DNA from: Cymbidium sinense
Taxonomy: Eukaryota; Streptophyta; Magnoliopsida; Asparagales; Orchidaceae
DNA length: 64,000 nucleotides
Direction: 5' to 3'
Assembly (NCBI GenBank): GCA_021442155.1
Contig: CM038225.1
Span: forward strand, 79,062,925 to 79,126,924
In this document: piece after piece, positions 13,718 through 26,559 of the stretch
Layout: each line of letters opens with the position of its first letter
Numbering within the stretch: position 1 is the stretch's first letter
The notes under the pieces: generated by a model
The model's database searches: none
Seen by the model: the letters and a program-made list of their open reading frames with translations, nothing else
What the model was told of the DNA's origin: nothing
Translations under genes and position numbers: made by a program

Positions 13718-14430
13718 TTTTTCGATGAACATAATCGAACAACGATTGTCGTTTTTAATTTATAAATCGAAATAAATATTTATTATGTTCTTCACTTAAA
13801 TAAATGAGTAGACGACTGCTCATGAATAACGAATTTTTTTGATAGCCCTATATAATGTAGTAAAATTCAACAAAAATTAATTTTCCATTTTTAAAAAAGT
13901 TATCATGCTTATTGGTGGGCCAGTCTCATTTGGTGAAGTTATTGTTTACTAGAATTAATTCATATATGGAATTTTGGCAAGACTTTATTATTTTAATTTT
14001 GATTTAGATTTCACTTAATTTATATGAAATTTAATTTTATTCAATTTTACTTTCACAAGAACTTTGATTTTAGTTTTGATTATTTTTAAAGGTGTATGTA
14101 TAAATTAGTTAAATAAATATATATAAGAAGTAAAGATTTAGTTCAACTAAAATGTATTAAAGATGAAAATGACAATTGACTTTAATGACCATAGTTTGCT
14201 AAATAAAAATAGAGGATTTTGAATTTTTTTTTTGTCGTACTAGTAAAATTGAAATTGAAGGGGCTTTAAAGAAAATGAAGTATGAAAAAGTAATAAAACC
14301 TATTGATACTCTAATAGAAGCTTGTATTCCAATAGAAGTGTGTAAATGCTTATGATATCAAGAAATTTATTAGCTTATTAATCTTTTTAATATTAATTTA
14401 AAGATTAAAATATGCTTGGTGAGTGAAGAA
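12881..14430. other. AT-rich intergenic DNA with microsatellites
   Basis: No coding similarity on either strand. It contains a short (TA)n at about 13206-13224, a T-run at 13411-13424 and a long (TA)n at 13645-13713. The open frames here are only low-complexity translations of these repeats. Confidence 0.6.
13645..13713. repeat. (TA)n microsatellite, ~69 bp
   Basis: Uninterrupted alternating TA. Confidence 0.97.
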
Positions 14431-14873
14431 AGAATTTGTTAATTACTATTTTTAAGAATAAAGTGATGCACAATAATGCTCAAATCATTGAGGAATTAAG
14501 TCAATGTGCCATACATTTAATTTATTGGAGAGAGAAATAGAACATAAGTTATGATGAGATACAAAAGTTTCTGATCAAAATCAGTTTAGTTTAATGTCTC
14601 GTATGTCTACTATGTATTCTATATATTTGTTGAAAGGTTTGATAGAGAAGTATAGAGAGAGGAAGGAGGATCTAAATATGATATTTGTTGATTTAGAGAA
14701 AAGATATGATAAAGCTCAAGAGAAGTGCTTTGAAGAATTCTAGAAAAGAAATAAGTTCATATCTTTATATTAAAGCCATTGAGGTTATGTATCTTAGAGC
14801 TATTACTTTCATTCAAACATAAGAAGGATTTACCAAGTATATTTATATTTCAGTTTGATTACATCAAGGATTT

Positions 14874-15091
14874 TTAAGCCAATAGCTTTTAGTTATGGAT
14901 GTTCTTACTAGGCATCTATTGGAGGATCTACCCTTGTGTATGCTTTTCGCTGATGATATTCTTCTTATTAATAAGAATGACTTTAAGCCAATACCTTTTT
15001 GCTTTAGTTATGGATGTTCTTACTAGTCATCCATAGGAGGATGTACCCTTGTGTATGCTTTTCGCTGATGATATTGTTCTTATCAATAAGA
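14874..15091 (+). repeat. ~110-bp tandem duplication covering the FADD motif of the LINE
   Basis: Copy A (about 14874-14980) and copy B (about 14982-15091) share 'agttatggatgttcttacta', 'cttgtgtatgcttttcgctg' and 'atgatatt'. Both therefore encode the reverse-transcriptase LFADDI(L/V)LINK core. The spacing is 109-115 bp. Confidence 0.9.
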
Positions 15092-15092
15092 T

Positions 15093-15093
<1 letters not shown>

Positions 15094-15164
<71 letters not shown>
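15094..15164. repeat. (AG)n microsatellite, ~71 bp
   Basis: Uninterrupted GA dinucleotide inside the LINE relic. It produces a false Arg-Glu frame on one strand and a false Ser-Leu frame on the other. Confidence 0.97.
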
Positions 15165-15166
<2 letters not shown>

Positions 15167-15529
15167 TTTGAGTTATGTAAGTCAACCATAGAATCTAAAG
15201 CCCATTTAAGCATGCCTAAAACCAAATAGATAGAGTGTAATTTAGTTGTAAAAGATCACATGGAGTGATATTGGGTGATCAAGTAATTAAAAAGTAAACA
15301 TTTTAGATATCTGGGTCAAAATAATAGGAAATGATAGGATGTTATTAGTAGAATTCATCTTGGGTGGTTGAGTGGAGGAATGCCTAGCCATTGATGAAAA
15401 GTAAACACTAGACTTGAGGAAAATTTTATAAGATCAGGTAAGATATATAATGAAAAGTTGTTGGACAATAAATGAGAAGCAAAATTAAGTTAAGTATTGT
15501 TAAGATGAGGATGCTTAAGTTGATGAGTG

Positions 15530-15533
<4 letters not shown>

Positions 15534-15614
<81 letters not shown>
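15534..15614. repeat. Compound (TA)n(TG)n microsatellite
   Basis: About 42 bp of TA followed directly by about 39 bp of GT, inserted in the LINE relic before its last conserved block. Confidence 0.97.
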
Positions 15615-15617
<3 letters not shown>

Positions 15618-15870
15618 TTAAGAGAGTCACCTTAAGTGATTTGGTCACATAAAATATCGACCATCTGATGCCCTAGTTAAAAGAGTAGATGTATTGCATT
15701 TGACCTATGCTAAGAAAGGTAGAGATAGACCTAAAAAGACTTGGTCAAGTAATATATAAAATGATCTTATTTTATTATAATTGAATAGTAATTTGACACT
15801 TAATAGAACATAATGGAAAAGATAGAATCATGTAGCCTACCCCACTTGGTGGAATAAAGCTTGTTATTGT

Positions 15871-18800
15871 TGTCGTTGTTTTGATTATTTTTTAAATCAT
15901 TAAATTATTAAAAAATAAAATTAACAAATAATTTAATTTTCTAATATCTTTTATGTCCATGTATCTATGATGATTTTGAATAAGTTTTGTGAAAAAGAAA
16001 AAATCTCTATTTAATCAAATATAAATTTTGACATAAATGTGCAACTCTTGTAGTAATTCAAAAGACAAGATCATAAACTAATGTATTTAAAAAATTAAAT
16101 TTAATTGGGGCCATGAGGCCTCATTTTACATTCAAAGTTAGACTCTATATGTCCATGACAAGAAAAAAATAAAATGATCATTATGACAATTCTAGCCTGC
16201 TTCAAATCAACTAGATGTTAGGTTATTTTATAATCTCTAGATCTAACCATTACCCACCACACCCACCCAATAACTTTTGGTATGCTTGTCCACATTTTCA
16301 CTTGCTAGACACCTAACATTCTTCTACTTACGTTCTCACATCACATGTTTGCCAACTATTAACACATAATTTTGTTTAGTACTTTATACTAGCTCCCTTC
16401 TCTTAGCTATCGAAAAACTCATCTTGCTTGATTTTCTAAGTAGACAATCATGTATGCAAACAAATTCTAATTGGCTATGTCCTACACATTACAAACTACT
16501 ATCATTGTTCACATTAGTGTATGCTCGATCAATGACACCCTTTAGTACAACATGAAAATCTCTTCCTTTAGGTTTCCAAAATGGTACTTTGTGCAACCAA
16601 CCTTCCATCTCCTAAACTTTGTCATGTTATAGTATTACCTTATGCTAGGATCTAAACATGTGTCTACCTTCATTTATTTAGCTTAATATCTTTTGTTGAG
16701 TGATATAAAGGGGAGCATTTTTTTTTTGAAAGCTTTTGGACAATTATAAAACAAACCCTAAAGTTTAAAATAAGTATATATAATCTAAGCTTCTTATGAT
16801 ATAACAAATTGAAACAAGTAAATAAACTATGCAAAAAAAAAAAAAAACTAAGAGGTGAACTAAGCAATATAATCATTAGTGCAAGAGAAAAATGAAAACA
16901 TCCATGCTGAGATAATACTTGAACTATAATTTCTACTATCTTAAAATAATCTAAAAAAACTCCCTCAGAATTAAAGACTACATAAGTCTAAAATATAAGT
17001 TTATGCTTTTAAGCAATTCAAAGATGGAAAAGATCTTAAAACTAATTTTAGATTTTACGTAAATGAAATCACAAGCTATTTCAAGAATAAAAGTTGAAAG
17101 GAAAACTAAATGAAGCAATCTTTCAATGCACATTTTGTGTTATAATGTTCATAATTTTTTTTTAAAAAAGTATATTTTGTGATCACAAGAAGAAGTTTAG
17201 AACTTGAAAAGATTAGAGATATTTTTAGCTTGAGTGCTTTCAAAATATATAGATTTTAGATTTTATTAATGAATATTAAACTATTTGTATGCATGTTTTA
17301 TAATATTTTAAATATATATCACATAAACATTTTGAAGTTACAAAAGTTTATAAAGTTAAGAACATAGAAAGTGAAAGGAGATAATATTTAGAAATTTGAT
17401 GATATGAAGTAGCTTTTTTGTGTCATCTATTTTTGAAAAATGAAGTTCTTGTCATTATATACTAGACTAATATTGATCATTATTGTCTATTTGAGTAGTG
17501 CAAAGTAAGTGGATGGCCATTGTGTAATTTTTTTTAAATAAGGCTTTCACAATTAATTTAAAATGTATAACATGTTTTGAATCATTTCATATATTTTAGA
17601 TTTAAAGGTGATAAATTTAGAACTAATTTTATGTATTTAAATATTTTTCTTTTATATTCATTCTTTAATCATAAAAGAATAGTCTTAGTTGTAGGAACAC
17701 AATCCAAACTTAAGAGGGGAGAATTATAATGACTCTCTTGCATGAAAAATAGCTACAAAATTAGATCCTATTATAAAGTAGGGTGAGGGATTTGAGATGA
17801 TCATGAGAAGCTCATAAGATAAAGCATAACAAATAGATCTGAGAGTGGGTGCCAATTTAAAATGAGAAGGAATTTTCAAAGGTTATTTTCCCTCTTAAAT
17901 GGAGTGGCAAAATATGGGTTCAACCCAAATGATAATTGCATTTGTTTACTAAAAATGAATCTAATTTTTTTTTAATATTTTGAATGCCCTTACACTTATA
18001 AATTGCTAGTGGAGATTTTCTATCAAAAAAGGGAATTATTATAAAATTAAAAACTAGAAGAAAATGTTGGTTGCCATTGATTTGGTGGTTGGTTTTTGAA
18101 TTTCATGTCCTCCTTTTGGTAAATTTACGTTCCTTTCTTTTTAAACCTTTTGTTTCTTCGATGTATCTTGTCTTTTAGGTATAATTATGCCTTTTTTATG
18201 TTTTTATTCTTTTTGAAACTATGCTTCTTTCAATTATTGTACTCTCTTTTTAGGTTAATATCCTCATTTTTATCAAAAAAAAATAATCATCATCACTAAA
18301 AATTTATGAAAAGATTTATCTATATACCACATAATTCTTATACATTTATATAAATATTGCATATTTAATACCTTATTTATGTTTGAAAATGTATATTTTT
18401 TTATAAAAATAATAATAATGATATTTTTATATGATGCTAAAGAATTGAGTGTATAAATATACAGTTTAAATTTAATAATAAAATATCCATATATATATAT
18501 ATATATATATATAAACAAAATTAGAATTGTACACCTCGAAAATTTAATGGTTTTTTTTTTTGGAATTTGAGCTTTAAATGGAACTAAAGTTAAAAGATTA
18601 GTATGTTAAGTGTGTTTTGAACCCAATCCAAATGGGAGCAGAAGATAAGATTTGTTTTTATTTAATTTGAGCCAATTAAAATAAATGCATACATTAATGT
18701 ACTCTAAGGAAGGCTGCATACAAAATGGAGGCGAGGCGAGTATGCGTGTGTTAAAGTATGAGCTTGTTTATTATTATAGAGCTTTTCTGAATGGTGTTCA

Positions 18801-19500
18801 AGCGTTAGTTTACTTATCATTATCGAGCTTAAATTCGATTCGACTTTGTTCATGAGTTCGATTCAAATTAAATTATCGATCTTGTTAACGAGAAGTTCAT
18901 TTAATGAAATAAATGAGCTTTAATCGAGGCTTATTCGAGCTTATTTGCAAGCAACTTGTTGAGATATATATATATGAGTTGTATCAATTAAATCTTATTA
19001 AATCAAAAAAAATAAAAATTTAAAAGATAATGTTCACAAATAAGTCTTAATTGAATCGTAATCGAGTTATAATCAGTTTTAGCATTTGTTCACTATATAA
19101 AAAATAAACAAAACGATAAACTATTTAAGTTTGTTTTAAGAATCGAGATTTACAGTTTTTGTTTGATTAACTAATCAAAGGATCATGAATGAGCTCTAAT
19201 CCAGTCAAGCCACAAGTAACTTGTCAAACATTAAGTTCATTTGCATCCTATTATTCTCCAATATGAGTGTCTGAGTGTCTGTGGAGGGAGAGAATCTCTC
19301 TCCAATGGCTAACTTTTATAGGGATTATATGTGTCAAAATTTGAAATGAGTATTTTTTTTTGGGATAAAAGAATATTTTATGTAAGACATCTTAATCTAA
19401 TAGTTGATGACTTTAATTCATTATGCATTATATTATATTAAATTTGCTCGAATGTCCCCCTAAACCAAAAAAATAGAAAAGAGTATTTTTTTTAAAGAAA
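15871..19500. other. AT-rich intergenic DNA, no gene recognised
   Basis: Scanned on both strands without finding a protein motif. It includes a T-rich stretch (18100-18290) that ends in tttttatcaaaaaaaaataat and resembles the tail of a non-LTR element, a (TA)n at 18488-18513, and a segment (about 18760-19250) with repeated 'gagctt', 'attcgatt' and 'ttcgagc' words, typical of dispersed plant repeats. Confidence 0.5.
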
Positions 19501-19609
19501 AAAAAGGAGTACTTTTCATGTGCACTGATCACCAGCTATTTAACACTTCCTCTTTCCTCTTCTCTCTCTCTCTCTCTCCCAGACTAAGGATAACAAGTTC
19601 ATCCAAAGA

Positions 19610-19915
19610 ATGGCAGAGGTGAACTTTCTCCCTCTTCACTGTTCTTCACATCTCTCCTTCAAATTTGTTAGTTTACCATGAAAAAAATAATCTTTCTTAA
19701 AACTGTTTGTTTTCTTATTATTTGCCTCATAAATTCCATGCGATGTTTCACAAAGTTTACTAGAATTGTTTTAATGCACTTACATACTTTTTTGTTAACT
19801 CCATGCTTTCCTTCTTAGCACAAAATAATTTCACCTTCCATCCTTCGATCGATTAGGCTAGTAAACTCCCCCATATAATTTCTTCTATTTCTCTGAAAAC
19901 AAAATGAACTCTCTC

Positions 19916-19950
<35 letters not shown>

Positions 19951-20711
19951 TCATATTGAGATTTCTTTATGCTTTGTACATTGTTGTAGCAGATCTCAAT
20001 TTTAATCCTCAAAGTAGATCTTCAATGCGAAATCTGCTCGAAGAAAATTAGGAAGGTTCTCGGTAAACTCCAAGGCAAACAGCTCCTTTTTTTTTTTTCC
20101 TATAAACAATTATTTTCTAATAATCGCAAAAAAAAAAAAACACTTAAAACAGCTATTTATCTACTAAATTGACGAATTATTCATTGATTTCTTTGAGATC
20201 GAGAAAACATTCAATCTGTGGTGTACGATGAAAAAGAGAAGTAGTGATCGTGTCTGGTCCATTCGATCCCAAGAGGCTTTCCAAGAAGCTCTGTTGCAAA
20301 GCCTGCAAGATCATCAAGGATATCCAGATCCAACGGCCTCCACCTCCTCCTCCTAAACCCGAACCCGTGCCGCCGGCCCCTAAACCCGCACCAGCTCCTC
20401 CTCCTCCTGCTCCCAAGCCTGAACCCACCCCAGCTCCTCCTCCGCCTGCACCCAAGCCTGAACCGGAGCCCAAGAAGCCTTCAAAGCCCGATCCTCCATA
20501 TCTGTCCCGTACCCATATCCTTATCCGTACCCTTCATGGTTTAGCCTTTCATTCCAGTATGTGGATGCCAAGGCTGGTGTAAAGGTCCGCTGCAGCCTCC
20601 AGCGCCGCCGGTGTCGCCGGCAGTTCCAATTGTGCCCAGCCGTGCTATGATGGGTGCAGAACGTGCAAATTCATCTGCGAGGACGAGCCTTTTGTCTGCT
20701 CGATCATGTGA
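19610..20711 (+). pseudogene. Broken HMA / isoprenylated proline-rich protein gene (paralogue of 59706-60474)
   Basis: The exon plan matches the intact paralogue: exon 1 19610-19618 (Met-Ala-Glu), exon 2 19993-20074 (82 nt, starting ISILILKVDLQCEIC), exon 3 20198-20711. Exon 2 keeps the CxxC motif. Four lesions are visible against the intact copy. (1) A 1-nt loss near 20239 (gagaagtag against gagggcgtag) puts TAG-TGA in frame. (2) A frame change lies near 20498, after PPY. (3) TGG has become TAG at 20542-20544. (4) A further frame change lies near 20640, before the Cys-rich tail, which still ends CSIM and TGA. In addition the intron 2 donor is GC (20075-20076) where the paralogue has GT. The linker here is Pro/Lys/Glu/Ala-rich rather than pure proline. 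It may still be transcribed, but a full-length product is not expected. Confidence 0.85.
19909..19950. repeat. (CT)n microsatellite in intron 1 of the broken HMA copy
   Basis: CT repeat with one 'cg' interruption. A shorter CT run at 19562-19578 lies in the 5' leader and has a counterpart upstream of the intact copy (59640-59666). Confidence 0.95.
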
Positions 20712-22066
20712 TCTCCATTCTGATCTCAATTTGATTTCATTTTTCAATTGCCTGCGAAAATAAATGGGAAAGTAAGCTCTAGGAAAGGAGAAGCAGATTG
20801 ATATGTACCTAATCCCTTAAATTGGTCTGATCCGGCGGCGAGTTCTTTTACCGATGAGTAAATAAGCTGATAAATGTGGTTTTCGATGCTCAAACAGAAT
20901 TTTTCATGACAATAGTTGCTTTCGATGCTTTCAACCGTTTGATTTGGTTTTGATTCCTTGATCAGCTGCTTATTCTGAGATAGGATTACTGCGATTTCTA
21001 ATTGAAGCCTTTGATTGACTGCGTCTCGGCCGTGGATTATCTAAAACCGCCTTTAATCGCTTTTGTTTGTTTCTTATTCGAGCGGTCCCAGAGGAAAAAG
21101 TGCTAGTGAGGGAGAAAACCAGTTCTCCATGAAACACGGCAGTTGAGAGGAAAACCAAGAGGAAGATGACGAGGAAAGAAGAAAAGAAGAAGATAAGTTT
21201 CGCTTGAAATTGATTATCTTGGGCTTGATCTATTTCTCTTTAGCCTTCTTAACTTGATTTGAGCTATCTATGCAATCCTACTACGTTATTTTTTCGACAC
21301 ATTGTTAGCTCGATGCTCTTTTTGAGATTGAGGTAAGTGCAATATGTTATTTTCCTGTTATTCCTCTTCTTGTTTCTTGATGTCAGCATCTGTTGAAGTG
21401 TTATGGACTTGCTTTCATGGACTGGATATGGTTTTGCTTTTTTTACTCATGTTTATTTGTTGGGATCCTGGCTCTGGAGAGTTTAAGCCCTTCATATGAC
21501 TGATATTTTATTTTAAAGGCGCTGACTTGTTGTAATAAGATTTTATTTTCATAAGTCTTCTTTCTTCCTTACAGTAGCCTATATTGATTTTTTCGAATCA
21601 TTTGGTCTTCCGCATTGGTTCTATGATCCTTGAAATTCTTATTGTTGAATGTGATACTTTGGACATTAGCGGATTTGGGCTCATATCACAGATCAGATAT
21701 ATCTGAAAAGTTTTATGTCAGAATATTTCTAATTAAAAAAATTTTAAAATTTATTAAATTTATTTCGAAATGAGTCTGTACACTCATATAAAAATAAATT
21801 TAATGATTTTAAATTTTAGTTCAATTAAATTCATATCGAATGTGGAGGAGGATTTTCGGAGACGGTAGAATTACGGGGAATGCTTTTGATGAGGCGATGT
21901 GGTCCTGAGGGAATACTGATTCCAACGGAAGCTGGGATGGGAACTGAGGTGCTATGGGAGAGAAAATATATTTGAGTCTGTATATAAAGCTACGCGATTC
22001 CAATCTGGTCCCATATGCCCAGTAATTTTTTCTCGTTAGCTTAAAGATCTGGGACTGATCTACTAC
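20712..22066. other. 3' flank of the broken HMA copy
   Basis: No gene is recognised. The part from about 21740 to 21930 (shared strings such as aataaatttaatgatttta and tggtcctgaggg) is homologous to 60645-60840, downstream of the intact copy. The duplicated block therefore extends beyond the gene. A tatataaagc string at 21981 has no attached frame. Confidence 0.65.
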
Positions 22067-22239
22067 GACCACGCGCTTTATCTGGACCCGCCCGACCCGC
22101 CCTCATTCAAATAGGAGAAGAAAATGAGACGCGTCATTCATTCCTCCCTGCATGACGCTTTAGGGGTTTTCTCCGCTTCTCGACGTGAACGCCCCAGCGC
22201 CGTTTAGCAAATCAAATAACTTCCATCAGGGATTATGCT

Positions 22240-23680
22240 ACATGAGGTATTTACACATGTGTTTCCCAAACTTTAATGAATTTAGATTTTCTATTCTTCT
22301 CACCGCCCAAGATATGTGAACATTTTAGAACATTTGAGTTCTTTAAATGAGCGGATGTATTTTAAGTTTTTGGAGATATTTTACATGTGTACTCTATATC
22401 ACAAGATGGTATACACGTTATTTTCAAATTTTTAAACCGATTAATTGTAAAATGTTTAGTATCACATGGTAGGATGTTTGGTCATATTTCAAGATGAATT
22501 ATGGCGATTAGGGATGATAGATGTTCCGATGGAATTAAAATTATGTCGATTTCTACATCAGACTCTATACTCATGAGTGAGCATTTTGGTCATGTCTTTC
22601 TTTGGCTGTTAAAGAAATATTCATTACAATCTATTAGAACAATTTGGAGGTTGTTTGGCTAGTTTTTTAGTAAGATTCTCCGAACTCTCTGAGATGATGA
22701 TTTTGTGGACATTTTTCCAGCTTTCTGATTATTGATTATATTCATTACATTCCAGCAATTTGGTGTCTGTTTGGATGGTTTCGTGGATTTTAGATTGTTT
22801 CTCCAGACTCTCATGAGTACAAGCATTTTGATCATTTTTTCATTTCTTTGGCATGTTTGGAGAAAATATGTCATCATTAATAGAATAATTTGGAGCTTTG
22901 GTTAGTTTTTTTTTTATTTTCATATAGACTCTGCATCTCTTGAGAGTAAGATGATTTTATGAACATTTTTCCATTTATTTGATCATTTTAGATTATGTTA
23001 CATATTACATTGGAGGCAATTTGGAGGGACGTTTAGATGGTTTCTGGGAGATTTTTTTTGCATATGTACTCTTTGTACTCTCTTGAGAGTACAGATGATT
23101 TTGTACTCTCTGTGTTATTTATGCTATCTTGTTTCTATACTCTGTACTCTGCACTCTATTTGGACTCTCATAGTTTATAGCACTTCTTGTACCTCTATTC
23201 TCTATTCCAATGTAGTAGTCAAGGTAATAAGAATATTTGAGGTGTTATGTAGCTTAACTCTTTGTATTCTCCTCATAGTATAGATTATTTACTTATTTTT
23301 TTTCTCATTTCCACTTTTTCTTTGCAGGACGAAGAGGAATTGTTCACTATAACCTTAAAGCAAGTTGGATGCTCATAGGTTGCCTTTTTATGAGTTTTCT
23401 GAGCAGTTTTATATGTGTATACTCTCTATACTTATTCTCTGTACTCTCTATAATCTCTGTATTCTCTACTCTTTCTCAGACTCTCAGACTTTGCTCTCTC
23501 AGATTTCTCTATATCTCTCAGACTCTATACTCTCTGAATTTATATCATATTTTAAATTCAGATCAACTGAACTAAAATTTACATTATCTAAAATTTATGT
23601 TATACTCAGCCACATTCGAATACCTCAACTGAAAGTATGGGAGAAGCAATATGAACTTTATGTGAACGTAATATAAGTGG
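22240..23680. repeat. Left arm of the MULE: degenerate ~120-140-bp tandem units
   Basis: At least four units are visible (starts near 22558, 22679, 22801, 22918), followed by a TACTCTC-rich block (23060-23560). Each unit repeats the same order: an 'actctcatgagagt'-type palindrome, then gattttg...cattttt, ccatttctttgg, cattaca, caatttggaggxxgtttgg and tggtttxxxxxgat. The open frames here are translations of this repeat and not genes. Confidence 0.8.
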
Positions 23681-23689
23681 GTATTACTT

Positions 23690-24690
23690 TCTACCAAATA
23701 AAATCATGCTTTAAAAAACCTACTTTCTACAAAACAAGTGCATAAAATAGACAAATATACATCGATGATGTGACTCAACGCCTTATTCACAAATATAAAT
23801 TTTGAAGTGGGAGCAAATTATATATTTTAAGATGATGAATTTTTTAAATAATGTAATAACTGAAAGTATCATCTGAATTAAATTAATATCATTGATAAAT
23901 TTATAAATAATTACTAAACTAATATCGTCAATACTAATATAATCGTCATCAGATTTTTTCTTTTATAAAATGTAGAATACTTTATAGTATATATATCAAA
24001 CTATGTAATGCCGCAATGAAAATCAACTCATTCTCATAAGAAGGTAGACTCATCAATCAAATACGTAATTTGGTAAAATATGAGAGATTTAGTTACTGTT
24101 AAGGATTACAAAGTTATGTACCCTCTATACTCAGATTACTCTTCTCCTGTGAGCTTTTTATAATAATAAGACGCTTTTGGAATAAAGTCGCTCAAAAGAA
24201 GAAAGTCATCCGATAGAAATGATTTACCGGGAGCATGAGAAGGTCATCCTAATGCCATACCGAGGCGCCTTCCTAACTAATCTCAGAGAGACTGTATGTG
24301 CTCGGTAAAAGAAAGTCATCTTGAGACTCTAAAGCTTTAGAAATGATGATGCAAAGAACACATAACTAAATGATATCATGCATTGAAATATTTTCCATAA
24401 TAATATCCATCATTAACTTAGTTCTTCACCACGACCAATTGTTGAGCTCGAGTTGAATTCGAGGTAGAACATCGTATCGCTTAATGATTTTAACAAAGAT
24501 CGATGTGTATTCTTGTGTACATCCAAAAACACTCGCATATACAGAGAAAGGTGTTGCAGGGTGATGAAACACTAGACACTATCGCTTTGAACTTTGGTTT
24601 CAGAATAACAAAATATGATGGTTTGAAGATTAGAATATTTTAAATACTATAAATTAAGAGGCAAATAGAGAATTACTCTTGGCTTTCTTG
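23690..24690. other. Internal spacer of the MULE
   Basis: AT-rich DNA between the left arm and the transposase relic, with no coding similarity seen. It would be the 3' side of the minus-strand transposase gene. Confidence 0.4.
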
Positions 24691-24699
24691 GATCTCTCC

Positions 24700-26460
24700 A
24701 ATATCCTTAAGCCTTGCATTAGAAACACACTTTGACGTTGCTTAACCTGGATGCTTCAAGATGTCTTTTCCCATGTTTGATGTAGCTGACTTCTTCTTTC
24801 GCTCACTAGAAGAGAATTCCCACTTATTAGAGAGTCAACATCGTCAGATAGTTTTTTTAAGGAGCATAAGTATCCCTCTATTATTATCTTGTGCTCACTT
24901 ATTTATTTGATATGCATATCAACTAACGGTTCCAAAAAATAATGCGATATTTCCATCTCCATATCTCTTAATTTTTATATGCACTATCGATATAAATATC
25001 CCTCTTTGCTCCTAGACCATCATGAGCAGATACTTATCGAATGCACTACATCTTCGACTAAGAACTCGATACAATGGGCACAAAGTAATCCCATCATTTC
25101 AAATTTCTTACAAGTACAAGTTACATCTAGGTAGTCCCATCGAAATGGATAGTTCCATATTTTGGATGATTTTTTCTCTAAGTTTCTCACCAAATACTCC
25201 ATGGGTCATCAATACAATTTAATGCCTCCAACTCCATGCAAAAAATTCTTCCTCAAACATAGTATACCTTTCTTGTAAAAAATATAGCGACTTATTTTAG
25301 AATTGGACTAGTCTTAACAATGGAACAATCGATGATTTTACACTTGAAGTCTTCATCATGTTCATTCTGTCATATCTCCATAACCTTCTCCAACCCCAAG
25401 AAAAATAATAACTTGTTGGTTTAGAAATTCGTGACATAATGGTTCATTGACTCACTACGTTGTGTTGACAAGATGCTCATAATGAGTCTTTATTTGAATG
25501 CGTGGACCATTGGATCTAATTTTATAAAGCTCAGAAAACCAAGGATGATCATGCAAATTGCCTTCTTCTAGCATGGCAGATCAAGCTTCTTCAAACTCTT
25601 TCTTCTAAGTCACATTTGCTCATGCATGCATAAAATATCCCTTGTACCCTCTTATTAAAACAAAGGAACCTTGAAGGAGCTTTTCAAATATGCCATCCAT
25701 AACCACGACAAGTAATATAATTTTGATAGCATACCGATCTTGATCGTGAATATTATAGGATGTCTTTACTTATCAACGAAGAAATGTCTGAATAGCAATG
25801 AGAATGACTCAATCTCTCTTCCGATAAAAAGGCTAAATAACATATTTTACCATTGATTCACTCCAACAAGAGAGGCACAAACAAGATTATATTTATTGAG
25901 TCGACTTGTCAAAAATTATCACATCACCAAAATAATATTCTATCCTGACATGTCATTTCTCCAAAAAAAAAACTTACTAAGCAATCTGACTCATCAACTT
26001 GTACATCCCATGCAAACATCCCGTCCGCTGCTTGTCTTTCCTTGAACAACTGTATTAATGCGTTGCTGCCACCATTTGCAATCCTCGATCTTTTCTCTTT
26101 CTGAATAAAATTGAAAGCATCTCTTTTTGTGAATCCAATATTCTCTACACTGCCAACCTCCTCACTTAGATAGTTGAATGCATCAGTTGCTCTAATCGCC
26201 TCATTGTCTTCAACATGGAAGCCTTTTCATCGCTAATGCCAGTGATCTAAGAAGATGTCGCCAGACTTTAAATGAATGATTATGAACTTTCTATATATTT
26301 TTTAACCATCCGCCTCATCCAAGTCAAGAGAATCTAATCATGGGACAACCCGCCCTTGTAGTTTTCGAATTTTGCCATTTAGAAGATTTCTTCGACCGCT
26401 TTTGCACATAAAAAATCTTTTGATTTCAATTTCTTGAGTTTGGCCAATAACTAGTATGGT
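24700..26460 (-). pseudogene. FAR1/FRS-type MULE transposase, degenerate
   Basis: On the minus strand, from right to left. The FAR1 DNA-binding end has KTTRAGCPMI (near 26340-26360). A linker follows with KRDAFNFIQKEK and GGSNALIQLFKERQAADGMFAWDV (about 25990-26130). The start of the DDE-type MULE domain contains VGVNQW (near 25855) and FW. A helical segment has HPWFSELYKI-like residues (about 25520-25560). The SWIM zinc finger CTCKKFEMMGLLCAHCIEFL lies in the open piece at 25020-25202. This order is that of FAR1/FHY3-related transposases. Stops and frameshifts occur throughout, so no active enzyme is expected. It could in principle be a domesticated FRS gene remnant, but its place between inverted arms favours a transposon origin. 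Confidence 0.88.
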
Positions 26461-26559
26461 CCTTTCAAACACCCTAGTTTAATGTGTATAGATAAAGATA
26501 TACGCTCATTCATTCTAACAGTTGCGAGGTTTCCCCAAATTTGATTCATTAGACATCGA

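Larger units (their letters stand above)
14435..15870 (+). pseudogene. LINE (non-LTR retrotransposon) reverse transcriptase relic
   Basis: Reading across several frames gives the order of a plant LINE reverse transcriptase. There is a degenerate NYRGIKL block near 14490, QNQFSLMSRMSTMYSIYLL near 14570, and IEKYRERKEDLNMIFVDLEK at about 14640-14700. The catalytic LFADDI motif appears twice (about 14943 and 15055). Next come STIESKAHLSMPKTK and ECNLVV (15185-15250), a RYLGQ block near 15308, and the tail with GRDRPKKTWS (about 15719-15750) and WNKA before 15860. The relic lacks the upstream endonuclease. It is split by a (GA)n tract, by a (TA)n(GT)n tract and by many stops, so it is inactive. 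There is no target-site duplication or poly(A) tail that I can assign. Confidence 0.88.

Noticed and set aside
15004..15229. Two opposing frames of Ser-Leu and Arg-Glu repeats
   Set aside because: Both are translations of the (GA)n tract inside the LINE relic.
20177..20473. Minus-strand Gly-rich frame opposite the broken HMA copy
   Set aside because: Reverse-strand shadow of the proline-rich linker; no start context or paralogue support.
23083..23676. Plus-strand Leu/Ser/Tyr-rich frames that look membrane-spanning
   Set aside because: They translate the TACTCTC-rich repeat of the left MULE arm.
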